DNA of 64,000 nt from an uncultured Bacteroidales bacterium (GTDB lineage: Bacteria; Bacteroidota; Bacteroidia; Bacteroidales; UBA932), in NCBI GenBank assembly GCA_900317845.1, contig ONII01000011.1:47933-111932 (forward strand). Reading direction: 5' to 3'. Both the position numbers and the translations under genes were made by a program. The notes under the pieces are model-generated. The model did not search any database. It had not been told where the DNA came from and saw nothing but the letters and a program-made list of their open reading frames with translations. Shown piece after piece: positions 45,377 through 52,460 of this stretch. The number at the start of each line of letters is the position of its first letter. The first letter of the stretch is position 1.

Positions 45377-45994
45377 CTACCACTTCTCGTAGTGGATGTT
45401 TTCCGGCTTCCACTTGTCCTTGGGCGTTTCCTCGCCACCGGGATACCCTACGGGGACAATGCAATACGGCAGCACGTTCTTCGGAATGCCCAGCGTCTCA
45501 ATGGTAGTGGACATCCGCTCCTCATAGGGGTAGCAGGCAGTCCACACGGCGCCAAGGCCCATGGCTTCTGCCGCCAGAAGAAGGTTCTCCGTTGCGGCGG
45601 CGCAGTCCGCCGTCCAGTTGCGGTTGGGCTCCGTTACCTCCGGGGCATCCGGCTCTCCCCAGGGCTTGTGCGTCCAGGTGGTTTCGCCGCAAATGACGAT
45701 AACAACGGGGGCCTGGGTAATCATGCTGTTGCGGGGGCCGGCGAGCGTTGCTTTGGTGGCCGCGTCTGTCACTACCACAAAACGCCAGGGCTGCAGATTG
45801 ATGCCGCTGGGAGCGGCCATAGCCGCCTTCAGGAGGGTTTCCACCTGCTCCGGGGAAACGGTCTGGTCCGTGTACGTGCGTACACTCTTACGGGCAAAAA
45901 TGGTATCCAGGGCGGAGTTGTTCTGGGCCTTGGGGGCGCAAGCCCAGCACAGGAGGGCGCACACGGCGCCGGTTAAGAATGTGTTCAGTTTCAT
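45377..45994 (-). CDS. Nitroreductase family protein with export signal
   Basis: A nitroreductase-fold FMN protein of about 205 residues. It begins MKLNTFLTGAVCALLCWACAPKAQ, a signal that may be a lipoprotein one (Cys after WA), although the lipobox is poor. The FMN contacts are ARKSVRTYTDQTVSPEQVETLLKAAMAAPSGINLQPWRFVVV near residues 33-75, and the C-terminal GLGAVWTACYP, LGIPKNVLPYCIVPVGYPG. I use the ATG at 45994; ATG at 46000 is also possible. The family usually works in the cytosol, so an exported form is a little unusual. It follows rnpB on the same strand. The substrate is unknown. Confidence 0.85.
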   Translation of the reverse strand: MKLNTFLTGAVCALLCWACAPKAQNNSALDTIFARKSVRTYTDQTVSPEQVETLLKAAMAAPSGINLQPWRFVVVTDAATKATLAGPRNSMITQAPVVIVICGETTWTHKPWGEPDAPEVTEPNRNWTADCAAATENLLLAAEAMGLGAVWTACYPYEERMSTTIETLGIPKNVLPYCIVPVGYPGGEETPKDKWKPENIHYEKW

Positions 45995-46048
45995 GGTCAT
46001 ACTGTGTTTATCGTCCACGAATGTACGACTTTTTCGCAGAATAAAAAA

Positions 46049-46071
46049 GGCCACCCGGAGACCGGGTGACC
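46049..46071 (-). terminator. Intrinsic terminator of rnpB
   Basis: A 10-bp stem with one mismatch (GGTCACCCGG/CCGGGTGGCC) closes on a TCT loop and is followed by TTTTTTAT on the minus strand, just past the rnpB 3' end. Confidence 0.8.
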
Positions 46072-46079
46072 TAAAAAAT

Positions 46080-46402
46080 GGTAAAGCCGTAAGCCGCTTT
46101 CTGTTTTTGAATCTGTCATTTATCTTCGCAACCTACCCCCCGGCATCAGGCGGGCAGCCCTCAACTGCCGGTATATTTGGTCTTGCAGGCCCGGGCGACG
46201 TACCCGTTACAAGTCGCCTTGCAACGTCGTGGGCGCTTACCCCGCGTTTTCACCCTTACCGGAGAAAAAAAAGAAAAACTCCGGCGGTTATTTTCTGTTA
46301 CGCCGCTTAAAGATTACTCCCTACTGTGCTTTCCACAGCCGGGTGCCCTTCCCTGTGCGGACTTTCCTCAGGGCACAAGGCCCCGCGACAGATCGCTTTA
46401 CC
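46080..46402 (-). ncRNA. rnpB: RNase P RNA (class A)
   Basis: The minus strand contains GAGGAAAGTCCG near the 5' end, the universal RNase P RNA hallmark, then GGGAAGGGCACCC and AAAGCACAGTAGGGAG. The 3' part contains GGGGGTAGGTTGCGAAG. Helix P1 is closed by the 5' GGTAAAGC (46395-46402) and the 3' GCTTTACC (46080-46087), which fixes the ends. A promoter octamer lies at 46408-46415 and a terminator at 46049-46071. The RNA is the catalytic core of RNase P, which makes tRNA 5' ends. Confidence 0.95.
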
Positions 46403-46407
46403 GCGTG

Positions 46408-46415
46408 CAAAGGTA
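46408..46415 (-). promoter_or_regulatory. -7 box of rnpB
   Basis: TACCTTTG on the minus strand ends 5 bases before the inferred 5' end of RNase P RNA, giving an internal calibration of box-to-start distance for this genome. Confidence 0.7.
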
Positions 46416-46419
46416 CAAA

Positions 46420-47082
46420 TTATTTTTTAAACCAGGCCAGGGACTTGGCGCAAAGGTCGGAGATGGCTTTCCAGTCCCCTGCCTTCACCACTTCCTTGGG
46501 GAAGAGCTTGGAGCCCATGCCCACGGCAGTGACGCCGCTCCCCGCCCAGGCGGTGAGGTTCTCCTCGGTGGGTTCCACAGCGCCGGTGCACATGACCATG
46601 GCCCAAGGCAGCGGGCCCAGGATGTTCTTCACGAAGGAAGGACCGCCCACATTGCCGGCCGGGAATACCTTCACCAGGTCGCAGCCCATCTCCTGCGCAT
46701 GCACAATCTCGGTCACGCTACCGCAGCCGGGGCTGTACGGGATGCCGCGCCGGTTGGCCACCTTCACCACTTCCTCCACCATGCAGGGGCTCACCAGGAA
46801 ATCGGCCCCCATCTGCATGTACAGTGCAGCGGTAGGGGCATCCAGGATGGTACCGGCACCCAGCACCATGTCCGGGCACTCCTTGCGCACGAAGGCCATC
46901 ACCTGTTCGAACACCTTGTGGGCGCCGTCGCCGCGGTTGGTGAATTCGAAGGCACGGATGCCGCCGTCGTAGCAGGCCTTTACCACCTTCTTGGAAATCT
47001 CGGGATCGGCGTTGTAAAACACCGGGACAATACCCGTAGAACGGATAATGCCAATTGTGTCGATTTTATTGAATTTACTCAT
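46420..47082 (-). CDS. kdgA: KDPG aldolase (2-dehydro-3-deoxyphosphogluconate aldolase)
   Basis: A 220-residue class I aldolase of the KDPG/KHG family that splits 2-keto-3-deoxy-6-phosphogluconate to pyruvate and glyceraldehyde-3-phosphate. It starts MSKFNKIDTIGIIRSTGIVPVFYNADPE. The catalytic region includes GAGTILDA, SPCMVEEVVKVANRRGIPYSPGC and the Schiff-base lysine region DLVKVFPAGNVGGPSF. This is the last enzyme of the pectin-derived uronate pathway and the last gene of the KduD-EIIC-KduI-KdgK-KdgA unit; it starts 2 bases after the kinase stop. It is the cytosolic end point of both the Uxa and Kdu branches seen here. Confidence 0.94.
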   Translation of the reverse strand: MSKFNKIDTIGIIRSTGIVPVFYNADPEISKKVVKACYDGGIRAFEFTNRGDGAHKVFEQVMAFVRKECPDMVLGAGTILDAPTAALYMQMGADFLVSPCMVEEVVKVANRRGIPYSPGCGSVTEIVHAQEMGCDLVKVFPAGNVGGPSFVKNILGPLPWAMVMCTGAVEPTEENLTAWAGSGVTAVGMGSKLFPKEVVKAGDWKAISDLCAKSLAWFKK

Positions 47083-47084
47083 AA

Positions 47085-48122
47085 TTAACGACTTACGCGG
47101 CCGCTTCCGCCGCCTTTGATTAAACCTTCCACTTCGCTGACCGTCACGCGGTTGTAGTCCCCAAGGATGGTGTGCTTGAGGCAGGATGCCGCAGCAGCGA
47201 ACTCAATGGCTTCCTGGTCCGTATCGTATGCGAGAAGGCCGTACAGGAGGCCGCCCATGAAGGAATCGCCACCGCCCACGCGGTCCACAATGTGGGTGAT
47301 GTCGTAGCGACGGCTCTGCCAGAGGGTCTTGCCATCGTACAGCACACCGCCCCAGGTGTTGTGGTTGGCGTTGATGGAGCCACGGAGGGTGATAGCCACC
47401 TTCTTGCAGCGCGGGAATTTTTCCATGAGCTGCTGTGCTACGCTCACGAAGATGTTCTGGTCGATCTCGCCGCCGGTCTTTTCTGCGTCGAAGCCTTCAG
47501 GCTTGATGCCGAATTCTTTCTCGGCGTCTTCCTCGTTACCCAGAATGAGGTCGCAGCCGGCCACCAGGGCAGGCATAACCTCTGCAGCGGTCTTGCCGTA
47601 ATTCCAGAGCTTCTTGCGATAGTTGAGGTCGCAGGAAACCTTTACGCCCATCTCGTTAGCCACCTTGATGGCCTCCAGGCAAGCGTCAGCTGCGCCCTGG
47701 CTCAGGGCAGGAGTGATACCCGTCCAGTGGAACCAGTCGGCGCCTTCCAGCACCTTGTGCCAATCCACCATGCCGGGCTGAATCTCGGAAATGGCGGAAT
47801 GCGCACGGTCATAGACCACCTTGGAACCACGGGCCACGGCACCGGTCTCCAGATAATAGATACCTACGCGGTCGCCGCCGTACACAATACCGTCCACGTT
47901 TACGCCGAAGCCCTTGAGCTCGGAGGTGCACATGGCGGCAATGTCGTTCTTGGGAAGACGGGTCACAAAGTGGGCGTCTACACCGTAATTAGCCAGTGAC
48001 ACGGCCACATTGGCCTCGCCGCCGCCGAAGGTAGCATCGAACTGATGGGCCTGCGAGAAACGCTGGTACCCGGGGGTTGAGAGGCGAAGCATTACTTCGC
48101 CGAAGGTTACTACTTTTGCCAT
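47085..48122 (-). CDS. kdgK: 2-Keto-3-deoxygluconate kinase (PfkB family)
   Basis: A 345-residue PfkB-type sugar kinase. It begins AKVVTFGEVMLRLSTPGYQRFSQ, the KdgK substrate-binding start, has FGGGEANVAVSLANYG near residue 32, and the PfkB signature with the catalytic Asp in DRVGGGDSFMGGLLYG near residues 266-281 (the usual D-T-x-GAGD becomes D-R-V-GGGD). It phosphorylates KDG to KDPG, the substrate of the aldolase gene 2 bases downstream. In the cytosol, and in the expected operon. The sugar specificity follows from the neighbours. Confidence 0.92.
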   Translation of the reverse strand: MAKVVTFGEVMLRLSTPGYQRFSQAHQFDATFGGGEANVAVSLANYGVDAHFVTRLPKNDIAAMCTSELKGFGVNVDGIVYGGDRVGIYYLETGAVARGSKVVYDRAHSAISEIQPGMVDWHKVLEGADWFHWTGITPALSQGAADACLEAIKVANEMGVKVSCDLNYRKKLWNYGKTAAEVMPALVAGCDLILGNEEDAEKEFGIKPEGFDAEKTGGEIDQNIFVSVAQQLMEKFPRCKKVAITLRGSINANHNTWGGVLYDGKTLWQSRRYDITHIVDRVGGGDSFMGGLLYGLLAYDTDQEAIEFAAAASCLKHTILGDYNRVTVSEVEGLIKGGGSGRVSR

Positions 48123-48143
48123 AAATATTAGGTTAATAATTAG

Positions 48144-49061
48144 TTATCTCATCTCCGTATACGGAATCTTGTCCATGTCACCGTAATCCAGGTTTTCTCC
48201 GGCCATGCCCCAGATGAACATGTAGTTGGAGGTACCGGCAGCGGCGTGAATGCTCCATTCCGGGCTCATGATGGCCTGCTCGTTGGCGAGCCACACCACA
48301 CGCTCCTGCTGGGGCTCACCCATCAGGTGGCAAATCATATTACCCTCGGATACGTTAAAATAGAAGTACGCCTCGATGCGGCGGGCGTGCGTATGCGCGG
48401 GCATAGTGTTCCAGACACTGCCGGGCTTGAGCTCGGTAAGACCCATCTGCAGCTGGCAGGGGCCTTCCTCCAACACATTGTTCACGATGAGCTGGTTAAT
48501 GACGCGGTCGTTGGAGTCTTCCATCTTGCCGGCGGCAAAAGAATTGGCCTTGAGGGACCCCTTGCGGCCGTCGATGGTGATGAGCTGCGTCTTGTAGGCC
48601 TTGTGCGCGGTGGCGGAATTGAGGTAGAACTTGGCCGGATGGGCGGCATCCTTGCTCTTGAAAACAACCTCTTCGTTCCCCCGCCCCACATACAGGGCCT
48701 CCTTGAACTTGAGAACATAGTCCTTGCCGTTCACCGTGACAATCCCCTCGCCCCCCACATTGATGACGCCCAGCTCCCGGCTGAAGAGGAAATACGGCGC
48801 CTTTAACGGGTCGATGGTTTCCAGTTTGAGGGCCTTGGTGGCCGGCACGGCACCGCCGAAGATAAAGCGGTCGTACATGGAATAGGTAAGACGGATTTCG
48901 TCCGCCACCATCACCTCCGGCATCATAAAACGCGCGCGGAGGGTTTCGGTGTCGTAGCCTTTTACATCGGCAGGATGACAGGCTGTCTGGATGGTATACT
49001 TGGTTTGTGCAGTCATAACGATGCTTGCAAGCAGCAGTGCTGCGGTTAATACTTTCTTCAT
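48144..49061 (-). CDS. kduI: 5-Keto-4-deoxyuronate isomerase KduI with N-terminal signal peptide
   Basis: A 305-residue KduI, about 25 residues longer than the usual cytosolic enzyme. It isomerises 5-keto-4-deoxyuronate (the open form of unsaturated galacturonate) to 2,5-diketo-3-deoxygluconate. Metal ligands are intact: HTH and E in [15 protein letters not shown] near residues 221-235 and H in [13 protein letters not shown] near 270. The extra N-terminus [19 protein letters not shown] is a good Sec signal; family sequence starts only at [16 protein letters not shown]. The ATG at 49061 overlaps the EIIC stop (ATGA), which supports this start over an internal Met 16. The enzyme is therefore predicted to be periplasmic. 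Confidence 0.9.
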   Translation of the reverse strand: MKKVLTAALLLASIVMTAQTKYTIQTACHPADVKGYDTETLRARFMMPEVMVADEIRLTYSMYDRFIFGGAVPATKALKLETIDPLKAPYFLFSRELGVINVGGEGIVTVNGKDYVLKFKEALYVGRGNEEVVFKSKDAAHPAKFYLNSATAHKAYKTQLITIDGRKGSLKANSFAAGKMEDSNDRVINQLIVNNVLEEGPCQLQMGLTELKPGSVWNTMPAHTHARRIEAYFYFNVSEGNMICHLMGEPQQERVVWLANEQAIMSPEWSIHAAAGTSNYMFIWGMAGENLDYGDMDKIPYTEMR

Positions 49062-50449
49062 GGTTTAGCGGTTAAAGAAGCCTTGATAATGCGTCGGCGG
49101 TTAAAAATGGCCAGCACAGTGGTGCCCATCACCAGGATGGCGCTGCCCACCAGCTTGAAGTCGTGCACCAGGTGGAAGATAACCCAGGAGAAGATGCTGG
49201 AGGCAAAGTCCAGCGCCCCGCCCTGGAAGCCTTCCGGAATGGCCACGGCGGCGTCTGAGGTGCGGGCATATACATCCTGCGCGGCCAGGGTGAACCACGG
49301 CGCCAGGTCTGTCACAAAGTACAGGCCCACGGTAAGGGACACCAAGCCGATGATGAAGGTTTTCACCACGTTGCCCTTGGTGACGGGCAGCACGGCCGGG
49401 AACACATAGAACATGCCCGCCAGCGAGGCCAGGGGCAGGAATTCGTTCCCCGGCAGCACCACGGAGAGGAGCAGCGTGCACGGGATCAGGAGCAGCGACA
49501 CCACCAGGGTGGTGGGATGCCCGATCACCAGTGCAGGGCTCATGCCGATATTGATGCCCGCGGAGTTCTTGAACTTCCGGCTTACCAGGTCCTTGGTGGC
49601 CTCAGCGATGGGTTTGAGGCCCTCGATGAAGAGCGAAGTAATGCGCGGAATAAGCTCCATCACGGCGCCCATCTTGATGCCCAGGCCCAGAATGTACGGG
49701 ATGCGGTCCACAACCTCTCCCCAGCTGCGGCAGCTCAGGCAGCCGATGAGGATGCCCACCAGCACACCCAGCAGGAGGGGTTCTCCCAGCACACCGAACT
49801 TCTTTTTCATGCCTTCTGCGTCAATGTCCAGCTTATTGAAGCCGGGAATGCGGTCCATGCACCAGTTCAGCCCCTCCGCAAAGGGCACGAAGCCCTGGCA
49901 GAACGGCTGCGGAATGGAGATGCCTTCCAGATCCTTGTAATAGCTCTGGAATTTCCGCGTGGTTAAATCGGCCATTACCAGCGTTATCACAAAGCAGATG
50001 ATGGCGGCAAAAAAGCCGTACCAGATGCTTTCCGTGGCAAAATACACCACCGCGCCGATGAAAGCGTAATGCCAGTAATTCCACAGGTCGATATTGATGG
50101 TATTGGTGGCCTTGCACAGTAGCAGCACAATGTTGATGGCCAGGCACACCGGGATGATGAAGGCACCCACCGTGGTGTTGTAGGCCACCGAAGCCGCGGC
50201 AGGCCAGCCCATGTCGAAGATGCGCAGCTGCAGGCCGTAAATCTCCGTGACGTCCTTGAGCGGGGCGCCCAGGCTGGAGGTGAGAAGGGCCGTGACCACA
50301 CTCAGGCCCACGAAGCCCACGCCCACCAGAAGGCCGCTCTTGAGCGCTTTCCCCGGCTTGATGCCAATGCAGACGCCCAGGATGAAAAACAGGATGGGCA
50401 TCATCACCGCGGCACCCAGGCCGATGATATAACTGAAAACTTGTTCCAT
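49058..50449 (-). CDS. Orphan PTS galactitol-type EIIC permease (GatC-like)
   Basis: A 463-residue inner-membrane protein matching the galactitol-specific EIIC component (GatC family of the ascorbate-galactitol superfamily). It begins [30 protein letters not shown] with about eleven hydrophobic helices and carries [18 protein letters not shown] and [30 protein letters not shown], both typical of GatC. No EIIA or EIIB gene is in the window, and Bacteroidota generally lack a full sugar PTS, so it probably works as a PTS-independent permease. It sits between kduD (upstream) and kduI (4-base overlap downstream), so a keto-uronate cargo is the best guess. Confidence 0.85.
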   Translation of the reverse strand: MEQVFSYIIGLGAAVMMPILFFILGVCIGIKPGKALKSGLLVGVGFVGLSVVTALLTSSLGAPLKDVTEIYGLQLRIFDMGWPAAASVAYNTTVGAFIIPVCLAINIVLLLCKATNTINIDLWNYWHYAFIGAVVYFATESIWYGFFAAIICFVITLVMADLTTRKFQSYYKDLEGISIPQPFCQGFVPFAEGLNWCMDRIPGFNKLDIDAEGMKKKFGVLGEPLLLGVLVGILIGCLSCRSWGEVVDRIPYILGLGIKMGAVMELIPRITSLFIEGLKPIAEATKDLVSRKFKNSAGINIGMSPALVIGHPTTLVVSLLLIPCTLLLSVVLPGNEFLPLASLAGMFYVFPAVLPVTKGNVVKTFIIGLVSLTVGLYFVTDLAPWFTLAAQDVYARTSDAAVAIPEGFQGGALDFASSIFSWVIFHLVHDFKLVGSAILVMGTTVLAIFNRRRIIKASLTAKP

Positions 50450-50457
50450 TATTTACT

Positions 50458-50488
50458 TGTCATACCGAGCGAAGCAAGTGTATCTCTT
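50458..50488. repeat. Dispersed repeat unit between kduD and the EIIC gene
   Basis: TGTCATACCGAGCGAAGC... on the plus strand is the ATACC variant of the dispersed repeat, also present at 55678-55766. It fills most of the 41-base gap between kduD and the permease gene. Confidence 0.75.
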
Positions 50489-50490
50489 CC

Positions 50491-51294
50491 CTACTTAGGC
50501 TGTTTGCCGATATAGGCCAGGATACCGCCGTCTACGTACAGGATATGGCCGTTCACAGCATCCGAGGCGTGCGAAGCCAGGAACACGGCGGGACCGCCCA
50601 GTTCACTGGGATCCAGCCAGCGGCCGGCAGGGGTTTTGGCGCAGATGAAGCTGTCGAACGGGTGACGGCTGCCATCCGGCTGGCGCTCACGCAGCGGAGC
50701 GGTCTGCGGCGTAGCAATGTAACCGGGGCCAATACCGTTGCACTGGATGTTGTACTCACCGTATTCCGAGCAAATGTTGCGGGTGAGCATCTTGAGGCCA
50801 CCCTTGGCGGCGGCGTAGGCGCTCACGGTCTCACGGCCCAGTTCGCTCATCATGGAGCAAATGTTGATGATTTTGCCTTCCCGGCGCTCCATCATCTCCG
50901 GAACCACGGCCGCCGCACAGATGTACGGACCCACCAGGTCCACGTCAATCACGCGCTGGAACTCTGCACGGGACATCTCGTGCATGGGAATGCGCTTGAT
51001 GATACCGGCGTTGTTCACCAGAATGTCTATCTGCCCCACCTCTGCATGAATCTTCTGTACCAGTTCTTTTACAGCCTCTTCATCCGTCACATCGCATACA
51101 TAGCCGTGTACATTGGTAATACCGGCCTCTTTGTATGCCTCCAGCCCCTTTTCCATAGAAGCCTGGTTGGACGTATTAAAGATGATGTTTTTGACACCGG
51201 CCTCCACAAAAGCCTTGGCAATAGCAAAGCCAATGCCGTATGCGGCTCCTGTTACCCAGGCATTCTTGCCTTGCAGAGAGAAAAGATTTGCCAT
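50491..51294 (-). CDS. kduD: 2-Dehydro-3-deoxy-D-gluconate 5-dehydrogenase KduD (SDR)
   Basis: A 267-residue classical short-chain dehydrogenase. The cofactor motif is VTGAAYGIGFAIA near residues 14-26, NNAGI near 93-97, and the catalytic Ser-Tyr-Lys region is ICSMMSELGRETVSAYAAAKGGL near 146-168. It reduces 2,5-diketo-3-deoxygluconate to KDG with NAD(P)H in the cytosol. No signal peptide is present, unlike KduI. It is the first gene of the five-gene unit; a TAnnTTTG box lies at 51338-51345. KduD is preferred to gluconate 5-dehydrogenase because of kduI and kdgK in the same unit. Confidence 0.9.
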   Translation of the reverse strand: MANLFSLQGKNAWVTGAAYGIGFAIAKAFVEAGVKNIIFNTSNQASMEKGLEAYKEAGITNVHGYVCDVTDEEAVKELVQKIHAEVGQIDILVNNAGIIKRIPMHEMSRAEFQRVIDVDLVGPYICAAAVVPEMMERREGKIINICSMMSELGRETVSAYAAAKGGLKMLTRNICSEYGEYNIQCNGIGPGYIATPQTAPLRERQPDGSRHPFDSFICAKTPAGRWLDPSELGGPAVFLASHASDAVNGHILYVDGGILAYIGKQPK

Positions 51295-51337
51295 AAGATT
51301 TTATAAGTTAGTTGTAATAATTACGTAGCATGTCCCA

Positions 51338-51345
51338 CAAAGATA
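51338..51345 (-). promoter_or_regulatory. -7 box of the kduD-EIIC-kduI-kdgK-kdgA unit
   Basis: TATCTTTG on the minus strand matches TAnnTTTG, 43 bases ahead of the kduD start. It lies inside the longest possible 5' extension of the divergent integrase gene, which argues for the shorter integrase start. Confidence 0.6.
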
Positions 51346-51362
51346 ACAATAATTTCCGATTT

Positions 51363-51372
51363 CCGTGCACGG
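51363..51372. promoter_or_regulatory. Palindrome in the kduD-integrase divergent region
   Basis: CCGTGCACGG is a perfect 10-base palindrome, nested within a weaker TTCCGT...ACGGAA repeat (51361-51380). It could be an operator for either gene; no regulator gene is nearby. Confidence 0.35.
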
Positions 51373-51398
51373 TAACGGAAAACATTAAACCAATTTAT

Positions 51399-52328
51399 AT
51401 GAACAACACATTTTTCTCCGTTTGCACGGCCTGGAAGGCCGACAAACGCCCGTGGGTGAAACCCGCCACGTACGCCACGTACAACATCCTCATTAACAGC
51501 CACCTGGCCCCCTACTTCGGGCCCATTCCGCCCTCGGACCTGAGCGAGCAAAACGTCCAGGCCTATGTGAACGCGGAGCTGGAAAAAGGGCTCAGCGTCA
51601 AGACCATCCGCGATTCCCTGCGGGTGCTCAAGATGATTCTCAGGTTCGGGGCGCGGCGCGGCGAGTGGACCCTCTCCGACTTCTGTGTCCGCTTCCCCGT
51701 CTCCTGCGAACGGCGCCGGCCCCTGCAGGTGCTCACGAAACACCACTGTACGCTGCTGCAGCGGTTCCTGGAAACGCACCCCTCGCCCCGGAACATGGGG
51801 CTTCTGATTTGTCTGAACAGCGGCCTTCGCATTGGCGAGGTGTGCGGCCTGCAGTGGGGCGATATCGACCTTCGCACCGGTCTGGTCCATATCCGCCGCA
51901 CGGTGCAGCACATCTGGATCCGGGACGGAGATGTCCGGGCCGACTGGATGGAGATTGGCATGCCCAAAACCGCCACCTCCGTGCGGGACATTCCCCTCTC
52001 GCGGGAAATCCAGGAACTGCTGCGTCCCGCCAAGAAAGCCTCGAAGCCCGGCCACTATGTGGTCACCGGCAGTCCGGAGCCGCTGGAACCGCGTTACCTT
52101 CGCGCGTATTTTTATCGCCTGCTGGCTGTTCTGGGCATCCCCAAGGTGCGCTTCCATGCCCTCCGGCACAGTTTTGCCACCCGCTGCATTGAGGGCCGAT
52201 GCGACTACAAAACCGTATCGGCCATCCTGGGCCACTCCTCCATCTCCACCACCCTGGACCTCTACGTTCACCCCGGCACCGCCCAGAAGCGCCGCGTCAT
52301 TGAAAAGATGTCCCGTTCCCTCCGGTAG
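51399..52328 (+). CDS. Tyrosine recombinase/phage-type integrase
   Basis: A 309-residue tyrosine recombinase with an N-terminal SAM-like core-binding domain (TFFSVCTAWKADKRPWVKP to about residue 95) and a complete catalytic domain. The Arg is in NSGLRIGEVCGL near residue 150, the HxxR box is HALRHSFATRC near 254-264, the second His is in LGHSSISTTL and the nucleophile Tyr in DLYVHP near 288. All catalytic residues are present, so it should be active. I use the ATG at 51399; an earlier ATG at 51330 would cover the kduD promoter. It stands alone, with no phage or conjugative genes around, between two pectin gene blocks. It may be a relic or a DNA-inversion enzyme. Confidence 0.88.
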   Translation: MNNTFFSVCTAWKADKRPWVKPATYATYNILINSHLAPYFGPIPPSDLSEQNVQAYVNAELEKGLSVKTIRDSLRVLKMILRFGARRGEWTLSDFCVRFPVSCERRRPLQVLTKHHCTLLQRFLETHPSPRNMGLLICLNSGLRIGEVCGLQWGDIDLRTGLVHIRRTVQHIWIRDGDVRADWMEIGMPKTATSVRDIPLSREIQELLRPAKKASKPGHYVVTGSPEPLEPRYLRAYFYRLLAVLGIPKVRFHALRHSFATRCIEGRCDYKTVSAILGHSSISTTLDLYVHPGTAQKRRVIEKMSRSLR

Positions 52329-52377
52329 GCCCCGATGGACACTGGTCGATAATCATCTATCCGTCAACACTTTACTA

Positions 52378-52410
52378 ATAATCCTCGGCTCCAAAAGCGC
52401 CGAGGATTAT
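52378..52410. terminator. 12-bp perfect hairpin after the integrase
   Basis: ATAATCCTCGGC and GCCGAGGATTAT flank a nine-base loop. No T-run follows directly on the plus strand, so it may be a terminator, an attachment-site arm or both. Confidence 0.6.
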
Positions 52411-52460
52411 CCATAAACAGTTGTAAATGAGCGTGTTACCGACCAGCCCCAAACGGAGTC

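Noticed and set aside
46177..47088. 303-codon open frame across rnpB and kdgA on the plus strand
   Set aside because: It covers the RNase P RNA and the antisense of the aldolase; composition is typical of non-coding translation.
50491..51294. Gluconate 5-dehydrogenase
   Set aside because: The SDR sequence is compatible, but the operon with kduI, kdgK and kdgA favours KduD.
51399..52328. Prophage or integrative element
   Set aside because: Only the recombinase was found. There are no phage structural, mobilisation or excision genes, no tRNA attachment site and no flanking direct repeats that I could see.
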